DNA from: Halarcobacter ebronensis
GTDB taxonomy: Bacteria; Campylobacterota; Campylobacteria; Campylobacterales; Arcobacteraceae
Reading direction: 5' to 3'
NCBI RefSeq assembly: GCF_013201825.1
Contig: NZ_CP053836.1
Location: 372,001-436,000, forward strand
Length of the DNA: 64,000 bases
Positions 47,590-58,474 of this stretch are shown here, piece after piece (position 1 is the first letter of the stretch; every line of letters begins with the position of its first letter). The position numbers and the translations under genes were made by a program. Below the pieces are notes generated by a model, which did no database searches, was not told the origin of the DNA, and was given only the letters and a program-made list of their open reading frames with translations.

Positions 47590-48014
47590 ATTTAGAAGAG
47601 TCAATACAAATCGCAGTTAAGGGTTGCGGTGCTGAAGTTTATGATATTGTTACTCTAAAAGAGAATGATAGCAATATTTATAGAGTTTATATAACTTCAA
47701 AAGATGGAGTATCTTTAGATAAATGTGCAGAAATCTCTAGATTAATATCTCCAATATTAGACATTGAAGAGCCTATGCAAGGAAAATACAACCTTGAAGT
47801 AAGCTCTCCAGGGATTGAAAGAAAATTAAAAAAACCTTTGCATTTTATTGCTTCAATTGGTGAAAAAGTAAAACTTAAAGATTTTGATAAAAATGTTCTC
47901 AAAGGGGAGTTAATCTCTGCTGATGAGAATGAGATAAAATTAAAAACTGAGCATGGTGAAGAGACAATTACATATGATCAAATCTCTAGTGCTTCAACAT
48001 ATTTTGAGTGGTAA
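47586..48014 (+). CDS. rimP: Ribosome maturation factor RimP
   Basis: 142 residues. The N-terminal domain contains [33 protein letters not shown] and the signature [20 protein letters not shown]. The C-terminal SH3-like domain follows. It assists assembly of the 30S subunit. The ATG overlaps the rbfA stop. Confidence 0.92.
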   Translation: MNLEESIQIAVKGCGAEVYDIVTLKENDSNIYRVYITSKDGVSLDKCAEISRLISPILDIEEPMQGKYNLEVSSPGIERKLKKPLHFIASIGEKVKLKDFDKNVLKGELISADENEIKLKTEHGEETITYDQISSASTYFEW

Positions 48015-48028
48015 TATAGGCTTTTAAA

Positions 48029-48655
48029 ATGAGTTTTGAAAGCTCTTTAACATTTTTTCTAGCAATATTAATATTTGGAATAACACCAGGTCCAGGTGTA
48101 TTTGCTCTTCTTGCAAGAGGTATGACACTTGGTGCAAAACAATGTATTCCTTTAGCTCTCGGTATGACAATAAGTGATGTAATTTATCTAATATTTGCAT
48201 GTTTAGGATTAGCTACAATTGCGCATAATTATGCTTTTTTATTTGAAGCAATTAGAATTTTAGGTGCGGTTTATCTATTTTATCTTGGATATAAAATGTT
48301 TACTGCACCAATAGAGTTAGAAAAGACACAGAAAAAAGAGAAACTAAAAAAAGATTTCCTTTTAACTTTTATTCAAGGATTCCTTATCTCGGCTTCTAAT
48401 CCTAAAGTAATATTATTTTATATTGCATTTTTACCAACATTTTTGGATATAAAATCATTAAATACTAATGATATAATTTGGGTATCTTTCTTAACAATTG
48501 TTGCTTTAATGATAGGATTAATGTTTGTATCAATTTTGGCAAATAAAGCTAAACAACTATTAAAATCAAAAAAATCACTAAAAAGATTAAATTACACTGC
48601 TGGTTCAATTATGATTGCAGCTGGAAGTTTTCTTTTATTCAATAAGCAGGCATAA
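48029..48655 (+). CDS. LysE-family amino-acid exporter
   Basis: 208 residues with about six membrane helices and the family start LAILIFGITPGPGVFALLARG (about 11-31), then a central charged loop and a typical FLISASNPKVILFYIAFLPTF-type block. Members export basic amino acids, threonine or homoserine lactones; the substrate is not visible. It starts 14 bp after rimP and overlaps ribD by one base. Confidence 0.88.
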   Translation: MSFESSLTFFLAILIFGITPGPGVFALLARGMTLGAKQCIPLALGMTISDVIYLIFACLGLATIAHNYAFLFEAIRILGAVYLFYLGYKMFTAPIELEKTQKKEKLKKDFLLTFIQGFLISASNPKVILFYIAFLPTFLDIKSLNTNDIIWVSFLTIVALMIGLMFVSILANKAKQLLKSKKSLKRLNYTAGSIMIAAGSFLLFNKQA

Positions 48656-49659
48656 TGAAAATTGATGATAATTTTTATATGAAGTTGGCTATTGATGAAG
48701 CTTGGAAATACCAACTCTTAACATATCCAAATCCAGCTGTTGGTTGTACTGTTGTTAAAAATGGTGAAATTTTAGCTATTGAAGCTCACCATGAAGCTGG
48801 AGAAGCACATGCTGAAGTTAATGCTTTAAAAGCTGCATATATTAAAAAAAATCCAAATAATTTATTAAAAATGAAAAATAGTAGTCACGAGATACATGAT
48901 TATTTAATAAAAAATCATAATGGGTTTTTCCATGACTGTGAAGTATTTGTTACATTAGAACCTTGTAATCACATAGGGAAAACTCCTGCATGTGCTAATC
49001 TTTTAAAAGAGATAAAACCAAAAAGAGTAATTATTGCGCATAAAGATATAAATAAAGAAGCAAGCGGTGGCTGTGAGAGCTTAAATGAAGCAGGAATAGA
49101 GATAAGCTTAGGCTGTATGGAAAAAGTAGCTTATAATCTTTTATATCCTTTTATTAAATGGAGAAGTGGAACTTTTATCTTTTTTAAAATGGCTATGACT
49201 CTAAATGGTTCTATTGATGGAAATATATCTTCAAATCAAACCTTGGCTTTAACCCATACATTAAGAGATAAAATTGATTTGATGTTAATAGGTGGAAATA
49301 CAGTTAGAAGTGATAAACCAACTTTAGATGCAAGATATATAGTTGGACGTGCCCCAAATGTAATGATATACTCTAAAAATAAGGTTTTTGATAATAGTAT
49401 TCCTTTATTTAAAGTGCCAAATAGGGAAGTTATTATTAGTGATGATTTGTTTAAACTGTTAGATTATAAGTTTGTTATGGTTGAAGGAACTTATAGTTTA
49501 ATGGAAATTCTAAAAGAGAGAATAGATTTTGTTGTTCTATTAGTTAGTCCAAAGATTAGAAAAGGACTAAATGCTTTAAATGATATAGACCAAGACTTTG
49601 AGATTATCCATGAGAATATGATAGGGAAAGAGAAAATTATCTATCTAAAACGTAAATAG
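48655..49659 (+). CDS. ribD: Bifunctional riboflavin deaminase/reductase
   Basis: Second and third steps of riboflavin synthesis. The 334 residues have an N-terminal deaminase domain with the zinc motifs HAEVNAL and VTLEPCNHIGKTPAC (His and two Cys; Glu in HAE is catalytic) and a C-terminal NADPH reductase domain from about residue 165 (KMAMTLNGSIDGN, GGNTVRSDKPTLDAR). An insert of about 20 residues (KNPNNLLKMKNSSHEIHDYL) separates the two zinc motifs, longer than usual. No other rib genes adjoin it. Confidence 0.93.
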   Translation: MKIDDNFYMKLAIDEAWKYQLLTYPNPAVGCTVVKNGEILAIEAHHEAGEAHAEVNALKAAYIKKNPNNLLKMKNSSHEIHDYLIKNHNGFFHDCEVFVTLEPCNHIGKTPACANLLKEIKPKRVIIAHKDINKEASGGCESLNEAGIEISLGCMEKVAYNLLYPFIKWRSGTFIFFKMAMTLNGSIDGNISSNQTLALTHTLRDKIDLMLIGGNTVRSDKPTLDARYIVGRAPNVMIYSKNKVFDNSIPLFKVPNREVIISDDLFKLLDYKFVMVEGTYSLMEILKERIDFVVLLVSPKIRKGLNALNDIDQDFEIIHENMIGKEKIIYLKRK

Positions 49660-49710
49660 TATTAAAAGCCATCTTTTTAGCAATCTCTTCGTCAAATAAG
49701 GAAATTCAAT

Positions 49711-49738
49711 CAGTCATTTACTTAAGTAAACTCCCTCA
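49711..49738 (-). repeat. Hairpin element A (inverted partner of element B)
   Basis: Read on the minus strand: GAGGGAG, then the hairpin TTTAC-TTAA-GTAAA, then TGACTGA. The same layout, GAGGGAG + CTTAC-AAGT-GTAAG + TGACTGA, occurs on the plus strand in element B. Differences lie in the outer hairpin pair (compensatory T-A versus C-G) and in the loop. Confidence 0.5.
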
Positions 49739-49931
49739 TAAATTTCTTTCTTTTCCTTCTAGTTACTTAAAAATATGACTTTTAAATCTAATAAGTTTAT
49801 ATCTATTTTTAAGATAATAATTTTACTAAGAAAAATACTTATTATTATATTGGATAGTTTTTCTCTTAATACATAACTACTTTTGAAAACTATAAATATT
49901 TATTGTTAGAAACAAGAGAGGGGTTTATTTG

Positions 49932-49960
49932 AGGAGGGAGCTTACAAGTGTAAGTGACTG
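49932..49960 (+). repeat. Hairpin element B (inverted partner of element A)
   Basis: GAGGGAG, hairpin CTTAC-AAGT-GTAAG, TGACTGA. With element A it forms an imperfect inverted pair. A short GGAG-type foot next to a hairpin is reminiscent of REP/IS200-IS605-type ends, but no transposase is present. Confidence 0.5.
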
Positions 49961-49967
49961 AGGAAAA

Positions 49968-50003
49968 TAAATCTTTATCGCCGTTTATAGCAATAAAGAT
50001 TTA
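49968..50003 (-). terminator. Terminator-like hairpin after efp
   Basis: TAAATCTTTAT (49968-49978) and ATAAAGATTTA (49993-50003) make an 11-bp stem with a 14-nt loop, just past the efp stop on the minus strand and followed there by TTTTCC. The stem is AT-rich and hence weak. Confidence 0.5.
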
Positions 50004-50008
50004 TAGTT

Positions 50009-50572
50009 TTATTTTACTTTTTCGATATACTCACCAGTTCTAGTGTCACATCTAATAACATCACCTTCTAGAATATGAAAAGGTATTTGCACAACTGCAC
50101 CAGACTCTAATGTAGCAGGTTTTTTACCACCTTGAGAATCACCTTTAAAGTTAGGTGGTGTATCAACAATTTTAAGTTCAACAATCATTGGTGGCTCAAC
50201 AGTAATTGCATTACCATTAAAGAACATCATATCAACGCTCATTCCATCAATAATCCAATCAAATGCTTCACCTACTTGATCATATGTTAAACCAATTTGT
50301 TCATATGTAACATTGTCCATAAATTGTAGTAATTCACCATCATCATATAAAAACTGCATAGTTTTTTGCTGTAAATCAGGAGTAGTACATTTATCTCCAG
50401 CATGGAAAGTTTTTTCGATAACTTTACCATTTAAAAATGACTTAATTTTACATCTAACAAAAGCTGCACCCTTTCCAGGTTTTACGTGTTGATATTCAAC
50501 GATTTTGTAAGGTACTCCATCAAGTTCGATTTTAAGACCTTTTTTTAATTCACTCATTGAAATATTAGCCAT
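50009..50572 (-). CDS. efp: Elongation factor P
   Basis: Relieves ribosome stalling at proline runs. 187 residues, three beta-barrel domains; the tip of domain I has PGKG with Lys34, the position that EpmA beta-lysylates in other bacteria ([16 protein letters not shown]). The C-terminal domain is typical ([16 protein letters not shown]). The modification genes epmA and epmB are not in the window. It lies 12 bp downstream of serA. Confidence 0.95.
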   Translation of the reverse strand: MANISMSELKKGLKIELDGVPYKIVEYQHVKPGKGAAFVRCKIKSFLNGKVIEKTFHAGDKCTTPDLQQKTMQFLYDDGELLQFMDNVTYEQIGLTYDQVGEAFDWIIDGMSVDMMFFNGNAITVEPPMIVELKIVDTPPNFKGDSQGGKKPATLESGAVVQIPFHILEGDVIRCDTRTGEYIEKVK

Positions 50573-50584
50573 TTAATGTTCTCC

Positions 50585-52171
50585 TTAGATTTCTGCATAT
50601 GAAACTGCAATTGCAGCTTCGATGTTACTAATTTCTTCTAAAATTTTATTATTAATTGATTCATCAACTAATATAATAGCAAGAGCATCATTATTTTTGC
50701 CACGTGCTAGTCTAAAGTCAGAGATATTTATATTTCTATCTCCTAATAGTTTTCCAACAGTTCCAATTACACCTGGTACATCGTTGTTTCTCATTAAGAT
50801 CATTTTACCTTTAGGTTCAATGTCAAAATCAAATCCATCAAGTCCTACAACTCTTTGCACATTATCATCAAATACTGTTCCAGAGATTGTATTTACTCTT
50901 TTTTCTGTTGTTATTTTAACAGTTACTTTATTGCTGTAGCCACTTTTATGAGTAACTTCGCAAGTATCAAATGTGATACCTTTCTCTTGTGCTAAAAAGT
51001 TTGCATTTACATAGTTAACATCACTTCCAGCAGATACACTTAGTGCTCCAACTGTTGCAAATGTCACTAATGGCTCTAAATACTCTTTTATTTCACCTTG
51101 AGCGCAAACAGAGATAGATCTAATTGGAGATTTATCTAATTGTGCTGAAAGGAAAGCAATTTTTTGTGTTAATTCAATATATGGTTTTACAAAAGAAGGA
51201 ATTTTTGTTTCATCTATTGGTAAGTTAAGTGCATTTGGATATGAGACTCCTCTTGCTGATTCAATTGCATTTTCTGCTGCTTGTATTGCTATTTTCTTTT
51301 GAGACTCTTTTGTATTAGCTCCTAAGTGAGCTGTTACAGTTAGATTTGGAAGGTCTAAAAGTTTGTTATCTGTTGCTGGTTCTTTTTTAAATACATCAAT
51401 TCCAGCCATTGCGATTTTACCTGATTTAAGGTTGTTATATAGGGCATCTTCATTATATAAACCACCTCTTGCACAGTTAATAAGGATAACACCATCTTTC
51501 ATTTTAGCAATCTCTTCTTCACCAATCATATCGATTGTTTCTTTATTTTTTGGTGTATGAATAGTGATAATGTCACATGCTAATATATCTTGGAAATTTG
51601 TTGTATATTTTATTCCTAAATCTGTAGCTTTTGTTGATGGAATATATGGGTCATACGTTACAACATCCATCTCAAAACTTTTTGCTCTAAGTCCAACTCT
51701 ATGTCCAATATTACCAAAACCGATAATACCTAGTTTTTTCCCAAAAAGTTCATTTCCATACCAATCTTCTCTTTTCCAGATTCTATCATTTTTAAGTTGA
51801 TTGTGTGCGTATGGAAATTTTCTCATACAAGATAACATATGTGCCATAGTTAATTCAACTGCAGCAATAGTATTTGCAGTAGGAACGTTCATAGCAATGA
51901 TTCCTCTTTTGCTACAACCTTCCATATCAACATTATCATAACCAACACCAGCTCTGATAATTGCTTTTAAATTTTTTCCTGCTTCTAAAAATTTCTCATC
52001 TACGTCTGTTGAAGATCTTGTAATTGCAACATCTGCATCTTTGATTATATCAAGTAATTTAACTTTATCTATATCTGCTGCATATACATAATTTACATCT
52101 TCAGTATTTTTTAATATATTTAATCCATCTTCATGAATATGGTCACAAACAACAATGGTGTGTTTACTCAT
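50585..52171 (-). CDS. serA: D-3-phosphoglycerate dehydrogenase
   Basis: First step of serine synthesis. 528 residues, long form: N-terminal substrate domain, NAD-binding domain with GFGNIGHRVG (about 150-159) and catalytic Arg/Glu/His (NCARGGLYNEDAL and TAHLGANTKESQ), the intervening allosteric domain, and a C-terminal ACT domain (about 455-528, starting MILMRNNDVPGVIGTVGKLL) that binds serine for feedback control. It is between rpsA (18 bp) and efp. Confidence 0.95.
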   Translation of the reverse strand: MSKHTIVVCDHIHEDGLNILKNTEDVNYVYAADIDKVKLLDIIKDADVAITRSSTDVDEKFLEAGKNLKAIIRAGVGYDNVDMEGCSKRGIIAMNVPTANTIAAVELTMAHMLSCMRKFPYAHNQLKNDRIWKREDWYGNELFGKKLGIIGFGNIGHRVGLRAKSFEMDVVTYDPYIPSTKATDLGIKYTTNFQDILACDIITIHTPKNKETIDMIGEEEIAKMKDGVILINCARGGLYNEDALYNNLKSGKIAMAGIDVFKKEPATDNKLLDLPNLTVTAHLGANTKESQKKIAIQAAENAIESARGVSYPNALNLPIDETKIPSFVKPYIELTQKIAFLSAQLDKSPIRSISVCAQGEIKEYLEPLVTFATVGALSVSAGSDVNYVNANFLAQEKGITFDTCEVTHKSGYSNKVTVKITTEKRVNTISGTVFDDNVQRVVGLDGFDFDIEPKGKMILMRNNDVPGVIGTVGKLLGDRNINISDFRLARGKNNDALAIILVDESINNKILEEISNIEAAIAVSYAEI

Positions 52172-52189
52172 TTTTTTTGATTCCTTAAA

Positions 52190-53842
52190 CTATTTAATTT
52201 GGTCTTTTAATAGATCACCTAAAGTCATTGAACTGTCATCATTAACTGCTTTTAGAACTTCTCTCTCTTGTTGTTGCTCTAATCTTTTAATAGATAATCT
52301 AACTCTATTTTTTTTAGTATCAATGTTGATTACTACTGCTTCTAACTCATCACCAATATTTACTTCATCAGCATTTAAAGGACCAAAATCTTCATTTCTA
52401 ATTAGACCATCTAAATTGTCATCTAATTTAATAAAAATTCCAAAATCTTTTTTATCTTTAACAGGTCCTTTTACAATATCTCCCATTTTATGTTCATTTT
52501 GGAAGCTTTTTGCAGGAGAGTCAGCAATCTCTTTAACTGACAATGAAATATTTTCTTTTTCTTTATCAACTTTGATGATTTTTACTTCTACTTCGTCACC
52601 TTTTTTATAAAGTGATTTACATTTTGCATTAGATTCCCAAGCAGCCTCTTCATTGTGAAGTAATCCATCAACTTCTCCAAGTGTAACGAATGCTCCAAAA
52701 TCAGTTAATGTAGCAATTTTACCTTTTAATACATCACCAACTTTATGCTCTTTTAGGAATTTTGTAAAAGGTTTCTCTTGTAAATTTTTAAGAGATACTC
52801 TTAATCTTTTTTTAGCAACATCAAGCTCAATTACTTCAACATTAATCTCTTCACCCAAAGTTAAAACATCTTTTGGATTTTTTAAATTTTTATTCCAAGA
52901 GATTTCAGAGATATGTAATAGTCCCTCAATATCATTTCCTAAATCAACAAATGCACCATAAGATTCAAAGTTAGATACAGTTACAGTGATTGTATCACCA
53001 ACTTCTAATTCATCTTTAATCTCTTCCCAAGGGTTTGGAAGAGCAGCTTTAATTGATAGAGACAAGTGTTGTTTTGCTTTGTCATAAGATAAAACAATAA
53101 CAGATACTTCATCACCTTCACTATAATAATTTGCAGGATTAACTGGACCTTTATAAGATATTTCATTGTAATTAACAAGTCCATCAATTCCACCTAAATC
53201 AATAAACATTCCATAAGAAGTGATTTTTTTAACGATACCAGTGATTGGTTCATTTTTTTCTAAAATTTCATTTACTTTTGAATCTTTTTGAAGTTTTGAT
53301 TCTTCAATAAGTTTTTTTCTAGAAACTATAATTGAGTTTTGTGCAGTGTTTACTTTTAAAACTTTTGCTTTAACTTTTTTACCAATAGCACCTTGTGTTT
53401 TTAAGTAAGATTGAGCCATAGGCATGAAATATTCTAATCCTGTATCATCCTCTAAAATAAAACCACCTTTATTTTTTACAGATACAATTTTAGCTTCGAT
53501 AGTTACATCTTCTACATCTTCACCATGCTCTTTTACAAAAGCATCAAATTTTTCTTTTTGAAGAACTTTTTTGTATGAGATAGATGGTCTTTCACCTTTA
53601 TTCCCCATTAACATAACAGGAATAGTATCTCCAGCTTTAAATTGAACCTCTCCATTTATTGTTATTTCAGAGATATTCAGTTTACCTTCGATTTTTTGAC
53701 CTACATCTACAAGTACACTATCATCAGTAATTTCAACAATTACACCATCAACTACAGAGTTATTCTCAGCATTCTCAAAAGACTCTTCTAACATTTGCGC
53801 GAAATCAAAGTCTTCACCTAATTCTATATCTTCGATACCCAT
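52190..53842 (-). CDS. rpsA: 30S ribosomal protein S1
   Basis: Binds mRNA at the ribosome. 550 residues with six S1 repeats; the clearest are around ITSYGMFIDLGGIDGLVNYN, FESYGAFVDLGNDIEGLLHI, LTDFGAFVTLGEVDGLLHNE and KKDFGIFIKLDDNLDGLIRN, the first two being degenerate as in other S1 proteins. Length is close to E. coli S1 (557). The usual serA/ispH neighbourhood matches the order I recall from C. jejuni. Confidence 0.95.
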   Translation of the reverse strand: MGIEDIELGEDFDFAQMLEESFENAENNSVVDGVIVEITDDSVLVDVGQKIEGKLNISEITINGEVQFKAGDTIPVMLMGNKGERPSISYKKVLQKEKFDAFVKEHGEDVEDVTIEAKIVSVKNKGGFILEDDTGLEYFMPMAQSYLKTQGAIGKKVKAKVLKVNTAQNSIIVSRKKLIEESKLQKDSKVNEILEKNEPITGIVKKITSYGMFIDLGGIDGLVNYNEISYKGPVNPANYYSEGDEVSVIVLSYDKAKQHLSLSIKAALPNPWEEIKDELEVGDTITVTVSNFESYGAFVDLGNDIEGLLHISEISWNKNLKNPKDVLTLGEEINVEVIELDVAKKRLRVSLKNLQEKPFTKFLKEHKVGDVLKGKIATLTDFGAFVTLGEVDGLLHNEEAAWESNAKCKSLYKKGDEVEVKIIKVDKEKENISLSVKEIADSPAKSFQNEHKMGDIVKGPVKDKKDFGIFIKLDDNLDGLIRNEDFGPLNADEVNIGDELEAVVINIDTKKNRVRLSIKRLEQQQEREVLKAVNDDSSMTLGDLLKDQIK

Positions 53843-53916
53843 TTTATTCCTTCGTATTAACCGTTTTTTATTAAATGGGTTTGATTATATCTAAAGTTTA
53901 CTTAAAATAGTTAGAT

Positions 53917-54750
53917 TTACACATTTTCAATTTTTGTAACAACTTGTTGGATAATCCAATCAGGAGTCGATGCACCCGCCGTTATACCGCAAAGAGTTTT
54001 ATTTTTTAGCCAAGAAATATCTAACTCTTCAATATTTTCAATTAAAAAAGAGTCTTCACAATTCTCAAGACAGATTGAATGAAGTTGTTTCGTATTTGAT
54101 GAGTTTTTACCTCCAATTACAATCATTACATCAACCTCTTTTGAGAGTTCTCTTGCTGCATCTTGATTCTCAAAAGTCGCATCACATATTGTATTAAATA
54201 CTCTAACTTCTTTGTTTTTCAAAATTAGTGCATTAACTATCTCTAAGTAGATCTCTTTTTTTCTTGTAGTTTGTGCAACTGTTGCAATTTTGTCATATTT
54301 GAAATTTATTTTTTCAAGGTCATCTTTACATAAAACAACATGAACATCATCTGTATCTTTGCCATACGATTTTACACCTTGAACTTCTGGATGATTTTCA
54401 TCTCCAAATATAAGAATTGAGTAGTTCTCTTCAGACATTTTTTTTACTATTTGTTGAGGAGTTGTAACGAAAGGGCAAGTCGCATTTATAACTTTTGCAT
54501 CTTTTTGTCTTAACTCTTTTAAATCATTTTTTGGAATACCATGGGTTCTAATTATTACAGTATCTTTAGGTTTTACATCACTTAAGCTGTTGTATAAACC
54601 TACATTATAATCATTTTTTAATCTATCAATCTCATTTTGATTGTGAATAAGTGGTCCCATAGTTGAAGAATTATGATACCCTTCAGCTATTTTTATTGCT
54701 CTTTTTACACCAAAGCAGAAACCATAACTTGAAGCTAGTTTTACTCTCAT
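53917..54750 (-). CDS. ispH: 4-hydroxy-3-methylbut-2-enyl diphosphate reductase
   Basis: Last step of the non-mevalonate pathway, making IPP and DMAPP. 277 residues with the three cluster cysteines Cys12 (YGFCFGVKRA), Cys92 (NATCPFVTT) and Cys189 (NTICDATFENQ), plus conserved GGKNSSNT and ITAGASTPDWII. It lies in the minus-strand run aroA-ispH-rpsA. Confidence 0.95.
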   Translation of the reverse strand: MRVKLASSYGFCFGVKRAIKIAEGYHNSSTMGPLIHNQNEIDRLKNDYNVGLYNSLSDVKPKDTVIIRTHGIPKNDLKELRQKDAKVINATCPFVTTPQQIVKKMSEENYSILIFGDENHPEVQGVKSYGKDTDDVHVVLCKDDLEKINFKYDKIATVAQTTRKKEIYLEIVNALILKNKEVRVFNTICDATFENQDAARELSKEVDVMIVIGGKNSSNTKQLHSICLENCEDSFLIENIEELDISWLKNKTLCGITAGASTPDWIIQQVVTKIENV

Positions 54751-54856
54751 CTTTATCCTTAAAGCATTCTCTTTTTGGAGAAGTTTATATTTTACTTTTT
54801 AAAAAATCGATTTTATTTAAAGAACTGAATTCTAAAATAAATAATATATATTACTT

Positions 54857-56137
54857 TTAATCTCTAAGTGAGTCTAGTATCTCTTTAAAATTTGGAAAAG
54901 AGGTTAAGATACAATCAACATCTTCTATATCCATATCGCAAACCAATCCTGCAATAGAAAAACTCATTGCAATTCTATGATCTCCATGTGAGTTAATGCA
55001 TGCTTTATTTAAGCTTCCTCCAATAATTTCATAACCATCTTCAAATTCAGTATAAGAAACCCCACACTTTTCTAAGTTTGTTACTACTGATTTTATTCTA
55101 TCAGATTCTTTAACTCTAAGTTCAGCGGCATTTTTAACTAAAGATTTCCCTTTTGCTAAACTCATAGCAATTGATAGTGCAGGAAGTTCATCAATAAGCC
55201 AAGAGATATTATCTTCAACAACAACACCATTTAACTCTTTGTGTTTTACTTCAATATCACCAATTGGTTCATAAATATTCTCTTTTTGAATATAGTTAAT
55301 CTCTACACCCATTCTTTTTAAAATTTCATAGGCTCCAATTCTTGTTGGATTTAAAGTTACATTTTTTATTAAAACTCTACTATTTGGAGTAATTGCAGCG
55401 GCAAGAGCAAAAAAGAAAGCAGAGCTTGGATCTGTTGGAACTGTAATATTAAGTGGTTTTAGATGACCTTGTAGAGGATAAATATTTATAAAACCTTCAT
55501 TATCTGTCTCTATTTTTGCTCCCATACCTTTTAACATTCTTTCTGTATGATCACGGGTGAGTTCATTCTCTTTATATTTTGATACACCTGTAGCTCTAAG
55601 AGCTGCAAGAATCATAGCTGATTTTACTTGTGCAGAATCAACTGGTGAATGATAAGTAAAGGGTTTTAACTCTTTAACCCCACGTATGAAAAGTGGAGCT
55701 TTGTTACCATTTTCTCTACCATCAATATTAGCTCCAATACTTCTTAATGGATCAGCAACTCTTTTCATAGGTCTATTTCTTAGATATTTATCTCCACTTA
55801 AAACAAAACTTCCATCAACAGAAGCCAAAAGACCACAAAAAAGTCTCATTGCAGTTCCAGAGTTCCCACAATCTAAAACATCACTTGGTTCTGTTAAATT
55901 ACTAGTTGGAGTTATCTCAACATAAGAGCCATCTCTTTTTATTTTTGCTCCTAATTGTTCTACAATAGCTAAAGAGTTTAGAGTATCTTCAGCTGTTAAA
56001 AAGTTTCTAATAATAGAGGTTTCATTAGAAAAAATAGAAAACATTGCACATCTATGTGAAATTGATTTATCACTTGCAATTGAGTCAATTTCAATATCAA
56101 AAGCCTTAGACAATTTTTTTATGCTAAAGTTTTCCAT
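54857..56137 (-). CDS. aroA: 3-phosphoshikimate 1-carboxyvinyltransferase (EPSP synthase)
   Basis: Sixth step of the shikimate pathway. 426 residues of two pseudo-symmetric domains: [14 protein letters not shown] (PEP and shikimate-3-phosphate site), [33 protein letters not shown], and the C-terminal [10 protein letters not shown] and [13 protein letters not shown]. It lies 9 bp after pheT, joining aromatic amino-acid supply with Phe-tRNA synthesis. Confidence 0.95.
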   Translation of the reverse strand: MENFSIKKLSKAFDIEIDSIASDKSISHRCAMFSIFSNETSIIRNFLTAEDTLNSLAIVEQLGAKIKRDGSYVEITPTSNLTEPSDVLDCGNSGTAMRLFCGLLASVDGSFVLSGDKYLRNRPMKRVADPLRSIGANIDGRENGNKAPLFIRGVKELKPFTYHSPVDSAQVKSAMILAALRATGVSKYKENELTRDHTERMLKGMGAKIETDNEGFINIYPLQGHLKPLNITVPTDPSSAFFFALAAAITPNSRVLIKNVTLNPTRIGAYEILKRMGVEINYIQKENIYEPIGDIEVKHKELNGVVVEDNISWLIDELPALSIAMSLAKGKSLVKNAAELRVKESDRIKSVVTNLEKCGVSYTEFEDGYEIIGGSLNKACINSHGDHRIAMSFSIAGLVCDMDIEDVDCILTSFPNFKEILDSLRD

Positions 56138-56146
56138 TTTTACCTC

Positions 56147-58474
56147 TTAGTCTCTTAATGTAAGGTTTAATTTCTCTTTTAAAGAGTCTAATATTTTACC
56201 CATTGTTGAGCTAATATCTTCTTCTTCAAGAGTTTTTTGATTGTTTTGTAAAATAAATCTAATTGTTAAACTCTCATTATTTCCAAGTTTTTCATCACTA
56301 TAGATATCTATTAAGTTAAATTGTTTAATGTTTTCATCTTCAATTGAACTTATTACATCTTTGATTTTCTTATAATCCATTGTTTTTGGAACAACTATAC
56401 TTAAATCTTTTCTTGATGATTGAAATTTAGAGTAGCTTTGAACTTTTGTCAAATCATTTTTAATTGCATCAAATTCAATCTCAGCTATAAAAGTATCACT
56501 TAAGTCATAATCAGCTGCAACGCTTGGATGTAGCTTTGAGATAAATCCAATCTCTTTTCCATCTACTAAAACAGCACCATTTTGGTATGGATGAACTAAA
56601 TCATTTGGAACTTTTTTTAATGGAGCTAAATCAAATTTACCTATTGTATTTAAAATCTTTTTTGCAAAATCAAAGAACTCAATATTTTGAGGTTTTCCTG
56701 CATTTGAAACTGATTCACTCTCTTTTTGTCCACTAAAAACAAAAGAGATAACACTTTTTTCAGCTCTATTATTATCAAAAATTTTTCCTATTTCAAAGAA
56801 TGCAGCAGATCTAAAACCAAGTTTCATATTATTTGCACAGGCTTCAATTAAATTTAAAGAGATTGTTGTTCTAAATGTATCAAGCTCTTTTACAATAGGA
56901 TTTAAGATATCAAGTGAAGTTTTTACTGTAGGTATAGAGTATTTTTTCAACTTCTCTTTATCTGAAAATACATAAGTAATTGTTTCATAAAATCCATTTT
57001 CAATAGCTTTAAATCTTAATCTATTTCTTTTTATCAAATTAAGAGAAGTTTGATTTATTCTATTTACTTCATCAATTGCAAGGGGTTTTGCTTTTATATT
57101 ATCAATTCCAATAATTCTTACAATCTCTTCCGTTACATCTGCTATATTTTTTATATCATGTCTATATAGTGGAATTTGTAGAGATAAAACCTCTTTAGCA
57201 ACATCTTTTACTGTAAATCCCAAAGAACTTAATATTTTTTCAATAGTCGCTTTTTCTATATTTTGACCAATAATAGAGTTGATTTTATCAATATTTACAT
57301 CAAGTGTATGTTTTTCATTATAATCATTAAATGATTCATTTCCATTATATAGTTTAGCTCCTGCTCTTGAAGCCAAACAACAAAATGAATCAATTCCGAA
57401 CTCTAAATAAGGTTCACTCCCCCTAGAAGATCTATAATAAATCTCTCCAGTTTTTCTTTTTGTTTCAAAAACTTTTTTTGATAAAAGTTCTGGGTCCATA
57501 TAACTTGCTTCAATTATATATTCACCTCTTTTATCAATATTTATCTCCCCATGCTCAATACACATAGTGCTTAGTTTATCTTTCCCTGAAACTACATCAA
57601 AACCTTGTTTATCTTTTTTTATCTCTAAAACAGCAATATCAGATTTATTTGTTTTAAAATCATTTCTTGCATAGGCATTAAGAATTACACCCGTTGAATG
57701 GCTAACATAGGTAATAATATCTCTTATATCACACTCTTTGAATTTTTCTAAAATACCTATTCTTAGTTTGTATAATACAGGCATTTTAAAATCTTTCATA
57801 TCAGTTGCTTTATAGATATATTTGCTATCTATATTATTAGAACTTTCTACTTCTAATATCTGTCCAATACCTAAATCATTTGGCTCAACTGTGAAATCTT
57901 GTTCAATAAGTCTTAAATTATAAAATGCAGCAAGTTCTCTAGCAACACCATGAATACTAAGACAGTCTCCTCTATTTGCAGTCAAGTCTATCTCAATGAT
58001 ATCATCATTCATTAAAGGGTAATCCTTTAACTCTTTTCCAAGAGTTAATTTACCAATTGATTCATCTAACTCTAAAATACCATCATTTAGTTTTGGAAGT
58101 CCAATCTCTGTTGAAGAGCAAATCATACCATTTGATTCTACTCCTCTTAACTTAGCTTTTTTGATTTTAAAATCATTTCCTAAATCACATCCAACAACAG
58201 CAACGGGTACAAATTGACCTGCATCTACATTTTTTGCACCACATACAATTTGAACAACTTCATTCCCCAAATCTACTTGACAAATGTTAAGTTTGTCTGC
58301 ATCTGGATGTTTCTCTTTTTCTAAAACCTTACCAACAACAACTTTTGAAGGTATTCTATGTACATTTAAACTATCAACTTCAAGTCCAATTGAGTTTAAT
58401 GTTTTACAAATCTCATCAGTTGAAATATCTGATATATTAACATACTCTTGTAACCAATTTCTAGTAACTATCAT
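56147..58474 (-). CDS. pheT: Phenylalanine-tRNA ligase beta subunit
   Basis: 775 residues: N-terminal tRNA-binding OB domain (about 40-150, [20 protein letters not shown] and the following strand), B3/B4 editing domain, B5 domain, core, and the C-terminal ferredoxin-fold anticodon-binding domain (from about 680, [16 protein letters not shown]). Full length. The ATG overlaps the pheS stop by 4 nt, as expected for equimolar subunits. Confidence 0.95.
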   Translation of the reverse strand: MIVTRNWLQEYVNISDISTDEICKTLNSIGLEVDSLNVHRIPSKVVVGKVLEKEKHPDADKLNICQVDLGNEVVQIVCGAKNVDAGQFVPVAVVGCDLGNDFKIKKAKLRGVESNGMICSSTEIGLPKLNDGILELDESIGKLTLGKELKDYPLMNDDIIEIDLTANRGDCLSIHGVARELAAFYNLRLIEQDFTVEPNDLGIGQILEVESSNNIDSKYIYKATDMKDFKMPVLYKLRIGILEKFKECDIRDIITYVSHSTGVILNAYARNDFKTNKSDIAVLEIKKDKQGFDVVSGKDKLSTMCIEHGEINIDKRGEYIIEASYMDPELLSKKVFETKRKTGEIYYRSSRGSEPYLEFGIDSFCCLASRAGAKLYNGNESFNDYNEKHTLDVNIDKINSIIGQNIEKATIEKILSSLGFTVKDVAKEVLSLQIPLYRHDIKNIADVTEEIVRIIGIDNIKAKPLAIDEVNRINQTSLNLIKRNRLRFKAIENGFYETITYVFSDKEKLKKYSIPTVKTSLDILNPIVKELDTFRTTISLNLIEACANNMKLGFRSAAFFEIGKIFDNNRAEKSVISFVFSGQKESESVSNAGKPQNIEFFDFAKKILNTIGKFDLAPLKKVPNDLVHPYQNGAVLVDGKEIGFISKLHPSVAADYDLSDTFIAEIEFDAIKNDLTKVQSYSKFQSSRKDLSIVVPKTMDYKKIKDVISSIEDENIKQFNLIDIYSDEKLGNNESLTIRFILQNNQKTLEEEDISSTMGKILDSLKEKLNLTLRD

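Larger units (their letters stand above)
49660..50008. other. 349-bp intergenic stretch between ribD and efp
   Basis: No gene found on either strand. It holds two related hairpin elements in inverted orientation (49711-49738 and 49932-49960) about 190 bp apart, an AT-rich core between them, and a terminator-like hairpin for efp (49968-50003). The ribD and efp transcripts converge here. Confidence 0.6.
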
